Positions 1-12,404 of a stretch of 64,000 bases of DNA are shown here, in pieces. The first letter of the stretch is position 1. Each line of letters begins with the position of its first letter. The position numbers and the translations under genes were made by a program. Origin of the DNA: Epiperipatus broadwayi (taxonomy: Eukaryota > Onychophora > Udeonychophora > Euonychophora > Peripatidae); the NCBI GenBank assembly GCA_028023455.1, contig JAQFVV010006246.1:4079501-4143500 (forward strand). The letters are read 5' to 3'. Under the pieces are notes generated by a model. It worked only from the letters and a program-made list of their open reading frames with translations, had not been told where the DNA came from and did not search any database.

Positions 1-1295
1 TGAGTCTTTACTCTAGTTATTTCTTCAGGTTCTATGCATTTTATCGCTATCTTAATTTCAACAGTTATTACATCGTATAGCATTGTATTTTATGTAAAAA
101 AAATAATGAATAATTTTGAATTGTAATATTGTTATTCTTGTTTTGGTTTAGGTTAAGGGCAAATACAAATGAGATTGAATGTAAATGCTAACAATGAATA
201 ATAAAAATATCATAGATATTTTTCATCTTTTTATTAAACTATTTTTTTAAAAAAAAATAAAAGAGATGATAACTATTCACGAAATTTTTTAATAAGTTTG
301 ATATTTTGATTTTACGTTTTAATGCATATTTTTAAAAAATAAAACATTCATAATGAGCAACATAAAATAGAATGAATTCTTGTATTTTTGTGAATAATAT
401 TTTAGATTTTAAACATGTATGAAGCACCCAGATAAGGATTTTTATTTAGAGAGTAGTACTAAGCAAAATATGTAGAAGAACACCAATATTATTATTATAT
501 TGAAGTCAGTTTTATTTATTGAATGAACCAAGAAAAAATATTTAAAATAACACTAGCACTATTATATTAGATAAGTGTAATTTATTTATTGTATGAATAT
601 TTGACATATTTTAAAGATGAGTATTATTTAAGTATTTTATATTTTTATATTTTTCATGTACAGTTACAAAAACCATATGGTCTAGCTATGTTTAATTAAT
701 AGATATTTTATTAAACTATAAGAGTAGTCTTAAATTTATATTATATCTTAATTAAATGGGTTATAAATAGTACATAGGTCAGAGTAAAGGCTTATCTACT
801 TGTTGATTTATTATATTTTTATGATGTAGAAAGATGTAACCCAATTTATCTAAAATTAGCTTGATATTTGTTAGGTTTTTTATTAAAGACGATTTAAATA
901 GTGTATTTTTTTGTTAAATGTATAGGATAATAATATTTGTTAAACTTGTTTTTTATAAAACTTTGTGTTATGCTGATTTATTCACCATCACAAATACATG
1001 ATTGACAGATACCAAAATAAACCTAATATTTGTGCAGTACAGATATAATTATTTATTTTAAGAAATCACAATGATTCAGAATATGATATACTTGAGAAAT
1101 TTTCTTTTACATTAATATTATTATTATGGTCATAATTAATTGCACAATTTATTGCATAGAATTTTAACGTTGTTTGTTGCCACATATGTTCAGATTATAT
1201 CAGATTATGCCACATATTCTATTTAAGATGCCACATGAGAACTAAAAGATTATATTACTTATTGTTATTGTTGTTAGTCATCATAATTTTGAACA
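1..1295. other. AT-rich sequence without recognisable features
   Basis: There is no open frame of note, no tRNA-like boxes, and no repeat shared with the rest of the window that I could see. It is ordinary AT-rich intergenic or intronic DNA. Confidence 0.5.
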
Positions 1296-1317
1296 ATGGA
1301 TAAGATTAATAATTTAT

Positions 1318-1319
<2 letters not shown>

Positions 1320-1402
<83 letters not shown>

Positions 1403-1447
1403 CAGTAGTAATAGTAGTAGTAGCAGCAGTAGTAATAGTAGTAGTAA

Positions 1448-1479
<32 letters not shown>

Positions 1480-1512
1480 TTGTTGTTGTTGTTATTATTA
1501 TTATTATTAGTT
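1320..1512. repeat. Compound trinucleotide microsatellite (GTA)n-(TGT)n-(TAT)n
   Basis: About 160 bp of GTA units, with scattered AGC and AAT variants in the second half, passes into about five TGT units and then about six TAT units. It reads through as poly-Ser on the plus strand and poly-Thr/Asn on the minus strand. Those frames come from the repeat and are not genes. The pure first half and degenerate second half suggest recent expansion at the 5' side. Confidence 0.97.
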
Positions 1513-3317
1513 AGGTGTAGTTGAGGATGATACAAAATCCCTTATCATACTTGACTACAGTAAATTATAAATTGATTAGAGTTATTTTAAAGAACCTGAG
1601 ATCATTATAATTGTACTGTTTTAATAAAGAGATTACAATTTATTTAGTAACATTATACTAAATTGATTATTATTTTCAAATCTTAAGAATCCTATGAATT
1701 TATTATTATTTGAAATAATAGCGGGGATAGTATTCTTATGCCATTGAAATTGTATCCTGTGGAATATTGGCTCAATGTAATTCATTACTGTTTGTCCTTC
1801 ACTTAATTGTCTCATGATTTATTAATATTTTATTTATTTAATTTTTTATAAACTGAACTATTTATTCTTTATTAATCAGTTAGAGCTAGTTAAATAGTAG
1901 ATATTATCATGGGATATATTTATTATTGATTATATTAAAATTATATATATTTTAGCTGAGCGTAATCATTTTATCTGAGCTAGTCATATTTTTCCTATTA
2001 TTATATCAACTCAAAGTTGAAGGTACAATATATATATATTGTAACTGTATGGGTTTCGTGGCATACAACAACATAGTATGTGTACATAAATATATATATA
2101 AAGTTGAAAGGAAAAGTAAAAATAGTCAAATTTTTTTTGTAGATATTTTTTAAAGTACACTGAAAGAATAATAAGGGATTAAATAACTTTGAATTTAAAA
2201 TAAAATTTTATTATAAATTAAACAAAAAAGTCTAATAAATATTTTTATTGAATTCTAATTTTGAAATTAAAACAAGCATGTTTTATGTTAAAATAGATAT
2301 GATAATTGTAAAAATCTACTATCTATTTTAGAATTTTTTTTAAATTAAAACTTGTATAACAGTTTGATAAAATGTCTACTATCTATTTTAAAAATCTTTT
2401 TTTGTAAGTAAAGCTTGTAGATTATATTGATAAAAAACCAAGTTGCTGTTGAAAAGATTAAAGTAGATTAAAAAATTGATAAAGATAAGTAAAAATATTC
2501 TTGAGTTAATGAATTTTTTTACCCCACACTACTATAAAAAGGGTTAAAAAAGACCCAATTTCTCTGTGTTCACCATAGCCAACATAGTATTAGATGGCTG
2601 GCTTGGCTTGAAGTCTAAGTGGAACTACTAAATGTCAACAATTATCTGATTATCCTTTATCTTGATGATGACAATCTGGAACTGGCCCCACCAAAAGAAT
2701 CCATAAGCTATCTGAATAATTAGTTATACATATGCTGTTTTTATTTATACGCAGAGAAACACAGATAAACATAGATATATGAAGCAAAACTGATGAGTAG
2801 TGTTATATATAATGAGAATGAAATTTTAAATAATTTCTTTAGTTTAAAATGACATTTTAAAAATGAGATATATAAATGAAAATGATATTATTTTACATCA
2901 TTTATTGAAGAAATAAAGAGACATTTAAAATCCATATTTTAAATTTAAAGGTGTTTTTAATTAATTAATTACTAGTAACCTGTCAAAAAGAAAGAAGAAA
3001 CTTTTATAAACTGCCAAGGAATTGATATCACTTTTTTTTTTTTAAAAAAAAAAAAGAAGCTTGTTATGTTTAATAACTGATTCATATTATTTTTATATAC
3101 ACACATATGTGAATTCTATATATATTCAACAAGAAATTGATTCTGAAAATATATTTTTAATAATTTTATTGTTTTGATAAAAATCATGATATAAATGTTA
3201 GCATGCACATACATTACTATGCGCATACACATATGTGTTAAATCTATCATTAATTATGTATTATAAAAAAAGAAATTTCATTTATATGTCAATCAATTAT
3301 TATACCACGTGTTTGTG
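1513..3317. other. AT-rich stretch, no gene
   Basis: Nothing here looks coding. A slightly GC-richer piece at about 2,520-2,720 has no second copy that I can find in the window. A perfect T12/A12 palindrome lies at 3,031-3,056. Confidence 0.45.
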
Positions 3318-3600
3318 CCATGATATATATGTGTTTTATGTAAACTCTTGTATGAGGTATCTGTATCATTAAAATGTGATAACTAAAAATGTATTTTATT
3401 TTTATCTGATAATTTAAATATGTTAATAAATTATTATAATATGCATATGTATGATGATATATGTGTGTTTTATGTAAACCTAGTATGAGGTATCTGTATC
3501 ATTAAAATATAATAACATAATTTTTATTTTATTTTATGGCAAGTCAAATATGTTAATAAATTTGTGTTTCATGTAAACTCATTATGAGATATTGTAAATC
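3318..3600. repeat. Tandem repeat, about 131-bp period, about 2.2 copies
   Basis: The block 'gttttatgtaaac...gaggtatctgtatcattaaaat' starting near 3,320 recurs near 3,451. A shortened third copy ('gtttcatgtaaactcattatgagata') starts near 3,566. The copies differ by substitutions and small indels, so the repeat is old. There is no coding potential. Confidence 0.75.
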
Positions 3601-4440
3601 ACAAATTGATACCTTATTGTTTGTACACTAATCAAAATCAGAAGGTTTATAGCCTTATTCTGCAGACCTTAATATTACTTTTTTATTGTTATTAATAAAC
3701 TTATATTCAATTGTTAAAATTATTCCAGTGAACTCTAGATAGTTTAGAATATTATGTATTGCAACATCTCTTGTTCATAATAAGTTATAGGGCTTGTCTT
3801 CTCTGAGCTAGATTCATGCATAATGGTCTATTATATGAAAGGAGAATATATTGGTATATGAGCATCCAGTTGATAAGAATCCTGGGTTGGCACAAAGAGT
3901 ATATTCTTGAAAGTTCATGTACTACATTTGTGTTTAGTTTAGTATTTATCAGAATTTAAGTTTATAATTTACCAGTACACTAATGGTACTAAGTGGCCAA
4001 AGCATTGAGGATGATCAGCATGTTTTAATATCCCAGAATTATGTTTATGGTTGTATATTCTATGGATTAGCAATTAAGGTTGTGTATCCAAATTAGTATT
4101 TAAATATTTGCCCCCAAGCTGGAAAAGGCTAAATAGTTGGCCTGATCTTCAGTAGACCCAGTTCAAATCCAGTTACAAGATTGAATGGTGATTTATTTGA
4201 TTGTTGATCATTCATGATGATTAATTAGTTATACTTATTTTTAATGCTAGTAAACTAATAGTTAATTATGCTCCTACTTAGGGTCATTAGCTGCTGATCT
4301 CTCATGCTCATTATTTTACATTCATTATTTATATATAACATTACTTATATATTTTAAATTTATATTAAATTTCATTATTTGAAATATTTTATTACTTGGG
4401 GTTGGTGATGATTTGCTATTTCACCCCAATTCCTCATCCC

Positions 4441-4472
<32 letters not shown>

Positions 4473-4480
4473 CAGGCACC

Positions 4481-4512
<32 letters not shown>

Positions 4513-4520
4513 CAGGCACT
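4441..4520. repeat. Two 40-bp tandem units containing an (AT)n core
   Basis: Two units, 4,441-4,480 and 4,481-4,520, are identical except for the last base. Each is ATTAT, an AT run, then ATCAGGCAC. The second runs directly into the RepA repeat. Near-identity shows a recent duplication. Confidence 0.9.
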
Positions 4521-4775
4521 GAGAAGAAAGACCATGGTGTTTCTTGATCTTAAACTCAGAGGTAAAAAGCCAATAAACTCACCACGCTGGCTAATGCGTG
4601 TTGGTGAGCAGCCCATCCATGTTTGTATACTATATGAATAGTCACATAGTAATAACAGCTGCAACGACAAGAATGTATGGAGTGGACATTAGGAATTTGC
4701 CCTGCTCGGTTCCTTTAAGGCCTCCAAGAGGAATCAAAGGGTTTCCTTTCAGTTGGTTGATGATGATGATATATA
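4521..4775 (+). mobile_element. RepA copy 1 with a TGA-repeat tail
   Basis: About 240 bp is shared with 54,164-54,402 (same strand) and 12,781-12,988 (opposite strand). Landmarks are 'aaagaccatggtgtttcttg' at the start and 'cctccaagaggaatcaa' near the end. In the other two copies RepA lies just upstream of, and antisense to, an RTE element. Here it stands alone and ends in 'ggttgatgatgatgat', the same kind of TGA/GAT tail as the RTE 3' ends at 15.86, 27.05 and 50.85 kb. It may be a non-autonomous element moved by the RTE, or a detached piece of the RTE 5' region. Confidence 0.7.
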
Positions 4776-5049
4776 TATATTCTTTGACTTGTTTATGTTT
4801 AAGTGATAATTCCATGTTAATTACAGTAATTATAAGATGTGTATAAACAAATAATTATTATAAAACCAATTAAATGTAGCATAGTCCAATTTCCTCAATC
4901 TATTTTTTTTCTCTCCAGTTCTGCCATCCATTATAAGCTTGAATAATTTATAACTGCTAGATGATTATATTTAATAATTTCCTATTCATTTCTTATTCAC
5001 ACACCTGGAATTAGTGTTTGATTTATAGCCTTGAGAACTCTTAAATCTG

Positions 5050-6720
5050 GATCTATCAAGAAGCTATTTTTACTCCTTTTTTTCTATTATGCTGCCAACT
5101 TGAAATTCAAAAGTAAATCTTTTTCACTTTCAAATTCATAATCAATTGCATTTTTCTTGTCTAAAGAGATATTAAAAATATTCTTTTATATTTTAACATC
5201 CTCCCTATCAGTTAATCTCTTTCCATTCTTATCAGCTATTTCACTCATTAACCCTTTCTAATTTTATCAAACACCAAATCATATCTTTTTGTCTATTGAA
5301 GTATTTCATTCCTCCACATTCTTATTCCAATCTTTTTTTTTTTTTTGCTAAATCTATTTTCTTAGTCCATTATTAATTTTTCTATAAGCTCTCTGTTCTT
5401 CCTTATTACTGACATTTTTCCATTATCTATGAATTTTCATCTTTTTCAACATACTTTCTGTTATCAAATTTTATTTAGCTTTCCATGATTGAATAGTTCC
5501 TCTCACATTTTTTTTTTGTGTTTTTATTACTTCATTTTAATTCTATCCAAATACTTATCAAAATCATTCCTACATTCATTCTTGTCAATTTTTTTGCTAT
5601 TTCTCCATTTATAAAACCAATCTTTTTCTTTATCCATATTTTCAATTTTTTTAAAATCTTATCTATCTTTTCTCTCTTTGTACCCTTTTTAACTTAATAT
5701 AAGCATATTTTGATCAGAATTAAATTAACTCCAGGAAAAATATATGAACCTAAATAGAATTCTCATATCCATCCTGTATAAATGCATAATCTATCTGATA
5801 TCTTTCTGTATGACATGGAGTTTTTTATGTATATAATTTTTTGGACGATTTTTAAGTCAAGTGTTTACAACAACAAAATTTATTCTCTTTATTAAAAAAA
5901 TTCCACTAGATAACTACTTCTTTCATCTCTTTTTTCAATACCGTAATTCCCAACAGTTTTTCCTTCCTTATCTTTCCCAACACAGCATTCCAATCACCAA
6001 CAACAATATGTCTGGAGTTTTACCCTCTTACGTTATTTCCTCCAGCTTTTAATGTTGTTCCTCTATTTATGTATATCATGGCTAATATTTAGGTTATAGC
6101 TTGTATGAATAATAAACTCTTGACTTGCAGTTATCTTCCTTATCATAATTCTATTATCGTTATGATCTTCCTTTGCAACACCACTCCAAACTGTCTTTCC
6201 AACAGCAATACCAATTCCATTTACTGCTCTATTTCTATTAGAATAGACAAAATATACCCACTAGTTATATCTCCAGGGCCCTCTCACCTTACTTTATTTA
6301 ATCCCATAATAACGATATTACTTATTTTTACTTTCCTTTTTCTTAATTTTCCATGTTCCCCATTGATCTTACATATCAAATATCAACTCTCAATGTTTCT
6401 TCTTTCAATGCACTTTCTTACTTTCTTTATAAGATTTTGTCTATTTTGTTGGGCAAATTACCAAAGCATTCCTTAACTAAGGTCTCAATACCAATCTGAA
6501 TCAATATTTTCCTCATACTCATAATAAAAACAAGTAAATTATAATGCAAAGTGGTTTTCCAATTGCATCTTTGACTAGAAACATGCTAGCCATGATATAA
6601 CATCCAACTTGGAATCAGGATGCTCCAGGATTGATTTTGGCACTTATTGTTCTGGTGCCCAAACTTCTTATGAACTCCTGAGCAATAAAACCCTATGCAC
6701 CTTTTTTAAAATAAAAAAAA
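5050..6720 (-). pseudogene. Decayed LINE: APE endonuclease domain and linker
   Basis: Read on the minus strand with many stops and frameshifts, this gives an apurinic-type endonuclease of a non-LTR retrotransposon. 'GDITSG' and 'SGVVLQRK'-like segments are followed by VGDWNAVLGKIRKEK at about 5,950-6,015 (the GDWNA catalytic block). Downstream come a degraded 'QIDYAFIQDGYENS' and 'SDQN' at about 5,700-5,800, where the family has SDH. A charged linker (DKNGKRLTDREDVK) follows at about 5,190-5,260. No reverse transcriptase follows, so the copy is 3'-truncated. The GDWNA..G.G.E form occurs in RTE-like and related LINEs. Clade assignment is inference. Confidence 0.75.
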
Positions 6721-7577
6721 ATTCATTTGTTCATCTCCTTTCTCTTTGCTATTGTCATCTTTAATAACTTTTTGCTAACTTAGAATGCTATTATAGATTC
6801 TAAGAGGATATTTAATGGTGGTCATTAATCACCATTATACACAACATCATAAAAATTTTGGCATTTTATAAAAGTGGACACCCACTATTCCTGTCATTGT
6901 TCAATTGACAGAAACTGCTTATTTGCATTCTCTTAGTTTATTTTCAGCTAGCCTCAACATCTAAAGGCCATTCCTCTATCTGCAACCTAGAGATGCTATT
7001 ATAGCATGGAACCCATGCTCTGAATTTCAATTCAACACAGCTTGTTTAATTATTCCTATTAAAATTAGTGATTGATTGCATACTGTTCTTATACAAATAT
7101 TGTGATGAATATTATCATTATTAATTTAAAAAGTTAATAATATTCTTATGTCCTAAGTTAAATTGTAAATAGCTGATCTACATACCTATTATTATTTTTA
7201 TTAGTTAATTAATTTAATATTTCTTTAGTTAGTGTTATTGTATCTCTTTACTCTTTACATTCCAAAATCTTGATTTCCCAATATTCATTATGATCTCATG
7301 CTGGTAGATTTGTGCCCCATATTAATAAAACATGTGGAAAGTATAAATGGGCATATAGATTGATTACTTACCATATGTACATTTATCATTATTTGGATTT
7401 GTCAACCAATGTGAAACCTGATGTTGATGATAATGTTTTGATTTGGCCATTTCTAGATATATTATAACATATCCACCACAATATATATTATTACTAGAAC
7501 TAGTGCCACCACATTCAGGTGTTCAGATTGTGTGGGGTATAAAGGCACTTCATCACATGAATGCCAAGATGGCAAGA

Positions 7578-8085
7578 TAATTAATAAAATTTGTATTAAA
7601 GGGGAAATGTTTACATTTTTGAATAACTTCATTGTTTGAAATATGTTCTGAATGTAAATATTTTTTATTTAAATACAAGTCAAATACTTCTTTACTTAAA
7701 CTTATTATGACAATTGCTTGAGCCTTAAATGTCCAGGCTCAAGTTCAAAATATACTGTATATACTCTTATCATTGTGCTAAATGAACGGGCTGATGCCAT
7801 TTTGTTGTAATAATAAAACATATATAAATGTTTAGATTTCCAAATCACTTTATTGTTAAAAACATATTCTCTTTTATTTAAATATAAGTGGAATACTTCT
7901 TTATCTTTTTTTAAATACTTCTTTACTTAGACATATGACAATTACTTGAGCCTCAAAGTATACTACATATATATTCTACCAATACACACAAACAAACAGA
8001 CCAATGCCCTTTTGTTGCTATAATTAATAAGATTTATAGGTAAATGAAAATGTTTCAATTTCCCAATCACTTGTATTTAAGTGTT
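7578..8085. repeat. Degenerate tandem repeat, about 220-235 bp period
   Basis: The order 'taattaataaaa..', 'ttatttaaata.aagt.aatacttcttta', 'gacaatt.cttgagcct' and 'tgccattttgttg' appears at 7,578-7,810. It recurs at 7,811-8,030 and begins a third time at 8,031-8,085. Identity is moderate with indels, so the array is old. A short open frame from 8,044 lies in the last copy and is not convincing as a gene. Confidence 0.7.
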
Positions 8086-8314
8086 CTAATTTATACTAAA
8101 TATAACACATTACTATTAATAATTTATTTTAAAATAAAATGTATTTTAAAATTGTTGCCTCATAATTGCATTTATTCTTCATGTGACCAAATTAAGTTTG
8201 GCAATGATATTTTAAATTGGTCATGTGTCTTATTCAGTTTAGAGTTGTGATAAGAGCTTAAAAATGTAAAATTCTAGGATCGAATCTACTGCTCTCTTGG
8301 GTAAACTATTTTTA

Positions 8315-8561
8315 ATAGTAATGTTATCTTTTTTTTTTATTAGGCAATATTAACTTTTTACACATTTTATTAAATAGCTTTTCCTATTTTTTTTTTTTCA
8401 TATATCATAGCATCAGCCGGGACGCGAACCCACAACTGTCTGCGACCAACTACTTGCTTGCAAGGCGGCTGCGATAACCTCCCAGCTAACAACACTTGAC
8501 TAGCTTTTCCTATTTTTAATAACAATATTATCTTTTTTTTAATGCAGTATTAGCTTTTTAC
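8315..8561. repeat. Direct repeat flanking the SINE
   Basis: 'agtaatgttatctttttttt..ggcaatattaactttttac' before the SINE reappears as 'aacaatattatctttttttt..gcagtattagctttttac' after it. A small local duplication therefore exists around the SINE, separate from its target-site duplication. Confidence 0.55.
8392..8500 (-). mobile_element. tRNA-derived SINE with 17-bp target-site duplication
   Basis: The unit is inserted on the minus strand. On that strand it starts with a tRNA-like head: A-box-like 'TTAGCTGGGAGGTTATCGC', an anticodon-arm-like CTTGCAAG (TGC, alanine-like), and B box GGGTTCGCGTCCC. It ends in GGCTGATGC and an A-rich tail, seen as a T run at 8,387-8,398 on the plus strand. The flanks 'tagcttttcctattttt' at 8,375-8,391 and 8,501-8,517 are a perfect 17-bp duplication, a LINE-mediated insertion signature. 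A sister copy lies at 18.95 kb. Confidence 0.88.
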
Positions 8562-9094
8562 TTGTTCTCTAGATAAAAATTCGTAATTGATCAATAATCC
8601 ATACTGCAATGCAAATTTAAGCAAAATAGAATGAGTAAAAACTATAATTTTTTAAAAGATATTATTGCATGTCAAAATATTTAATTCTTAACAAATTTCC
8701 AGATATAATAAAACCACTACATATATGCACTATTAAAAAACTCTAAAAATATATCTAATGAAATAATTGATTTATTATAATCTTTGAATAAACAAAATAA
8801 AATGCAAAAATTTATTAAATAAACAATATAAGTATGAAATGTTTAAATTCTTCTCTTAAATAAATCCTGGCTAAATCACTAATTGTCGAACTATATAATA
8901 AAGTATAATATATGTATAATATGACTTAGTTATTAATAAGCATTGAAAAAATTAAATACCGCATTAAAATAGTGTATTTTATTATTGAATGAAAACAATA
9001 GAACCTATTTTTGTTAACAGAAAATATAAACAAGTTATCTGTGAGAGATTGGATTTTTAAAACATATATTTTTGTCAAGTTGTTGCTAATGAAA

Positions 9095-9250
9095 TTATAA
9101 TACTTGAAATGTGTGTAATTACTAACCTGTATTGTCTATTTGTGTGTTATTACTAACAAGTTGTTTGTATTTGGAAAGTTTAAATAAAGTTTAAAATTTT
9201 CTATACATTCAACATTCACTCATAAATGATGGAAATAGTCCAACATATCA
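9095..9250 (+). mobile_element. PLE-1 pseudo-LTR fragment
   Basis: The order 'ttactaacctg', 'ttactaaca.gtt', 'atttggaa.gttt', 'cattcaacattcac', 'atgatggaaatagtccaacat' matches the right terminus of the PLE at 40.06-40.25 kb and of the copy at 17.5-17.64 kb. No coding part accompanies it, so it is a solo terminus. The preceding 'ttgaaatgtgtgtaa' could be the end of the hammerhead-like motif seen in the other copies. Confidence 0.65.
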
Positions 9251-9439
9251 CAACTTATTTATCGGATTTTGAAAAATCATAATAAAATTATCAGTGGTTT
9301 CTCTTCAGAAAAAAATTAAAATTTCAGTCCATCATACAAAACAGTGATTCTTTGAATTGATTTACACAAACTTAACCATCTAGTTTTAGAATGTGAGACT
9401 AGACTTGAATATTCTATATGTACAAAATTGCAAAATTAT

Positions 9440-10290
9440 TTTAAATTTTCTGTTCAGACTGCATATAGGGAAAAATAGGAAAAAAATTTTACTGCAATGA
9501 CTTCAATCTCACATGGTCGCCATTCAGTACAGAATGGGCAGGTTCATGAGCAGTACAACCCACATCCATTAAATTTTTGTTAATATTTTCACACAATTTA
9601 AAAAATATGCTATTTTTCATTTTCTATTCCATCTGCTAGAATTTGTGTTAGTGCTATCAGCTCTATGTGCAATACATTTGCTGGAATCAATATTAAATTC
9701 TTTGAAACTATTTGCTATTAAATTATAAATAGCATCTGATGATTCATTTGGTAAATTATAAATTTTAAGTAACTTTACTTAAATTCTGTTTTCTTTGGAA
9801 TGATTACTTGCATCCGTGGATATACTGAAAAACTTAGAATTTTTTTAATCACTTTTAAGTTGTTGTTTGCAGTGTGTTCCAAATACTTGCATAATTAACT
9901 CAGTAATTTTAGTTCATCCATATTTAATATTTTTGTGCAATCTTTGAGTCCGGACAAATAGTCCACTGAATAAAATGATTGATGGTGTCAAACAATATAA
10001 TACACTGTTGTTAACTCATTTGTTGCAATGCTGACTCCTGTGCTGTCTGTTTTGTATATGAAATAGTCTAGTTTTTTTATGTTGATGTCTCTGAGAAATG
10101 TATTTTGTGTTTCTGACTGTTTATATAAAGTTTTATGTCAGATTTGCTACTGTGGGAAACACTAATGTAAACTTTATACAATTCATATTTCGCTTTATAG
10201 TCATTGCATTCCTCTTTATATAAAACTCCATTCCTGTATATATTGATCACTGTAAGTAGTCTTCCTCTTTGTCAAGTTGTCTACTGTTTA
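9440..10290 (-). pseudogene. hAT-type transposase pseudogene, BED finger plus catalytic start
   Basis: Minus-strand translation across frameshifts gives, in order: a BED-finger-like 'SVSHSSKSDIKLYINSQKHK' at about 10,110-10,180; 'SKKLDYFIYKTDS'; 'FFSISTDASN' at about 9,795-9,840; 'NESSDAIYNLIANSFKEFNI' at about 9,700; and 'DVGCTAHEPAHSVL' at about 9,540. This is the order of hAT-superfamily transposases (ZnF-BED, STDASN block with the first catalytic Asp, ADNA-like block, GCAAH block). Several stops and shifts make it inactive. The C-terminal dimerisation part is missing. Confidence 0.75.
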
Positions 10291-10929
10291 GGGTTATTAA
10301 TATTTCTATTAATTTTATCACTGTAGAAAATTAATATTAACAAAGCACTACTAAAACTACACTGTCAATTAAAGCAGGTGCAAGCACAGTTCAATTTTTA
10401 GCCTGCAAAAATCCTACTATGCATGCTCCAAGGTGAAGTTGGATGTGAGAGTGTGTCTAGTTTGAGAATCCAACCATACAATGTACTAGTAATCATACAC
10501 GATCGGGTCTGATCTTTGTTTTGGTGTTGGAATTTGCCTGGAATTTTTATTATAATACTATAGAGACTGAAATGAACAGAGAGGTCAAAGAAACTATCAT
10601 TTTTGCAATAAATTATTTATGTACGACAAATAATAATTATGAGTATTTGAAAATCGAGATATACAATGGTCCCAAAATTACATTTCAGGGACCCTGGGAC
10701 ATCTAACCAAAAATAGAGACAACTAATGAAAAATTATCTAACCAATCAAATAAAATATTATCATTACAGTACCTCATCCATAACTGTTATCCAATTTAAA
10801 AGTTATCACTCATGATAACAAGATCAAAATCTATTATAATCTCTTTATCATCACTTTTTTCAATTATACATTAGCCACTCATTCTTCACTGTTGTATTCT
10901 AGGACTCTCAATTTTAGAGCTACATTTTA

Positions 10930-11090
10930 AAAATCATTTATCACATGATCACCGTTTCTTTAGGCTTACAAAACGCTATTAAAATAGTAACAACTTTCTC
11001 CATTCAATAATGACACCTAGTGCAAGTTATAATAATCAATAGATGGGTGAGACTAACTGGGTGGAGAATATTGCTACTATTTTAAAAATC
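10930..11090 (-). mobile_element. PLE-2 tail plus truncated hairpin terminus
   Basis: 'atcacatgatcaccgtttct' at 10,940-10,962 is the PLE-2 tail also seen at 29.65, 29.99 and 57.9 kb. It is followed by 'actttctccattca.taatg', 'agtgcaagtta.aataatcaatagatg', matching the outer part of the PLE-2 pseudo-LTR. The sequence turns back at 11,060-11,088 ('ctactattttaa' mirrors 'ttaaaatagtaa' at 10,980), so this is a short hairpin that lacks the ribozyme region. Confidence 0.6.
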
Positions 11091-12195
11091 AGTATCCTAA
11101 TTATCATTTCAACTTCATTCTATAGTAATTTATTTTCGTTTTGAAATATATGATTAATAAAATAATAAATATTTTGTGCTAATCACAGCAGTATACAGCA
11201 CTTATCTAAATTACTGAATTTGTTTTTGAAAACAGAGCAAATTTAAAATTTTGTATTAATAATCGGATAGCTATTACCTCCCCCTCGTGAATAAAAAAAA
11301 ATGTAATTTTCTTTGACGCTAGTTTTTATTCAGTTGTTTTAGGGTCGTATTACTTATATCGTTAACTCATTTTTGTTGCTAACGACTTTTTCCCCCGCGA
11401 TCGCGCCTTTATCACCAGTTGTTTATTAATCATTTATATAAACAGTGTAAATATCTAATCTTTTAAATCCTGTTTACTTATAACAAATTGAAGAAAGGCC
11501 TTAAAATAAATTTTAGTGCTGTAAACAAATATTTAAAAATTTGTACTGCCTCGACACATCAAGGACGATGAAAAAAAAATGAAAAGTGATGTCAAATGAA
11601 TCGATCAAAATGAATGAAACATATCGAATATAGTTTCGAATGTGGGCTGGGGTTTTTTTTTTTATTTGACAATCGCTTTGGACAAAGAGAAAAACTTAGC
11701 AAAAAATTTTTAGCAATTCTTTAAGCAACTAACTATAAAATGCAAACTAAATATAGTATGTATAATAATCTTTTTTTTTTAAAAAAATTAGTGTTGCTAG
11801 ATATATATATATACTACTATTTACGCTGGTTTAAAAAGGGCAAGAAGCAAGAAACAAGCTGGATAATTAAAGTGACCAAAGAATATTAAGAACCAATAAT
11901 TATATAATTCAAATGCATACAGGGTCTTTGATTCAGTTGATAACTTATACAATATGCTTCAGAAGTACTTGCAGTAGAGCATTTCTTAAGTAAAAAAAAC
12001 TATATTGATCAGCAAAAACTATTCATTTAAATTCAGAAAATTAAAAGAAATAGGACAAAAAGTTAAAGAAGAATTTTGCATTGGCTATAAATCAATCTAT
12101 GAAAAGTAAATAATGATAGTCCATTTAATCTATTGATTTGATGTGATATCTTATGATATCTTTTTTAACTTCTGCTAGAAAGGCAACATATGAAA

Positions 12196-12262
12196 AAAGA
12201 CTGCATGCATGAGAATGGTATAGTGAAAATTGCATTACAGAAATGTTATTCATTATTGGATA
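12196..12262 (+). repeat. RepC copy 1 (partial)
   Basis: The segment 'catgagaatggtatagtgaaaattgcattacagaaatgttattcattat' is shared with 12,541-12,632 and 43,318-43,400. It contains no tRNA-like boxes. Confidence 0.6.
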
Positions 12263-12404
12263 ATTTCTAGTCTAATAAATGATTAATAAAAATTATTAAT
12301 ATGCTTCCATTAAATGGTTTGGGTCAAAATTGTGAGGGCAAAAAGTTTGACAATTATCAAATAAACTGTAGTAATTGACTATCTTATATATACTAAACAA
12401 TGAT

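Noticed and set aside
1296-1535. Poly-Ser (plus) and poly-Thr/Asn (minus) open frames
   Set aside because: They are translations of the trinucleotide microsatellite and have no independent coding evidence.
4105-4185. tRNA-like segment with 'agttcaaatcc'
   Set aside because: The A-box side is weak, no stem pairing is convincing, and no second copy was found.
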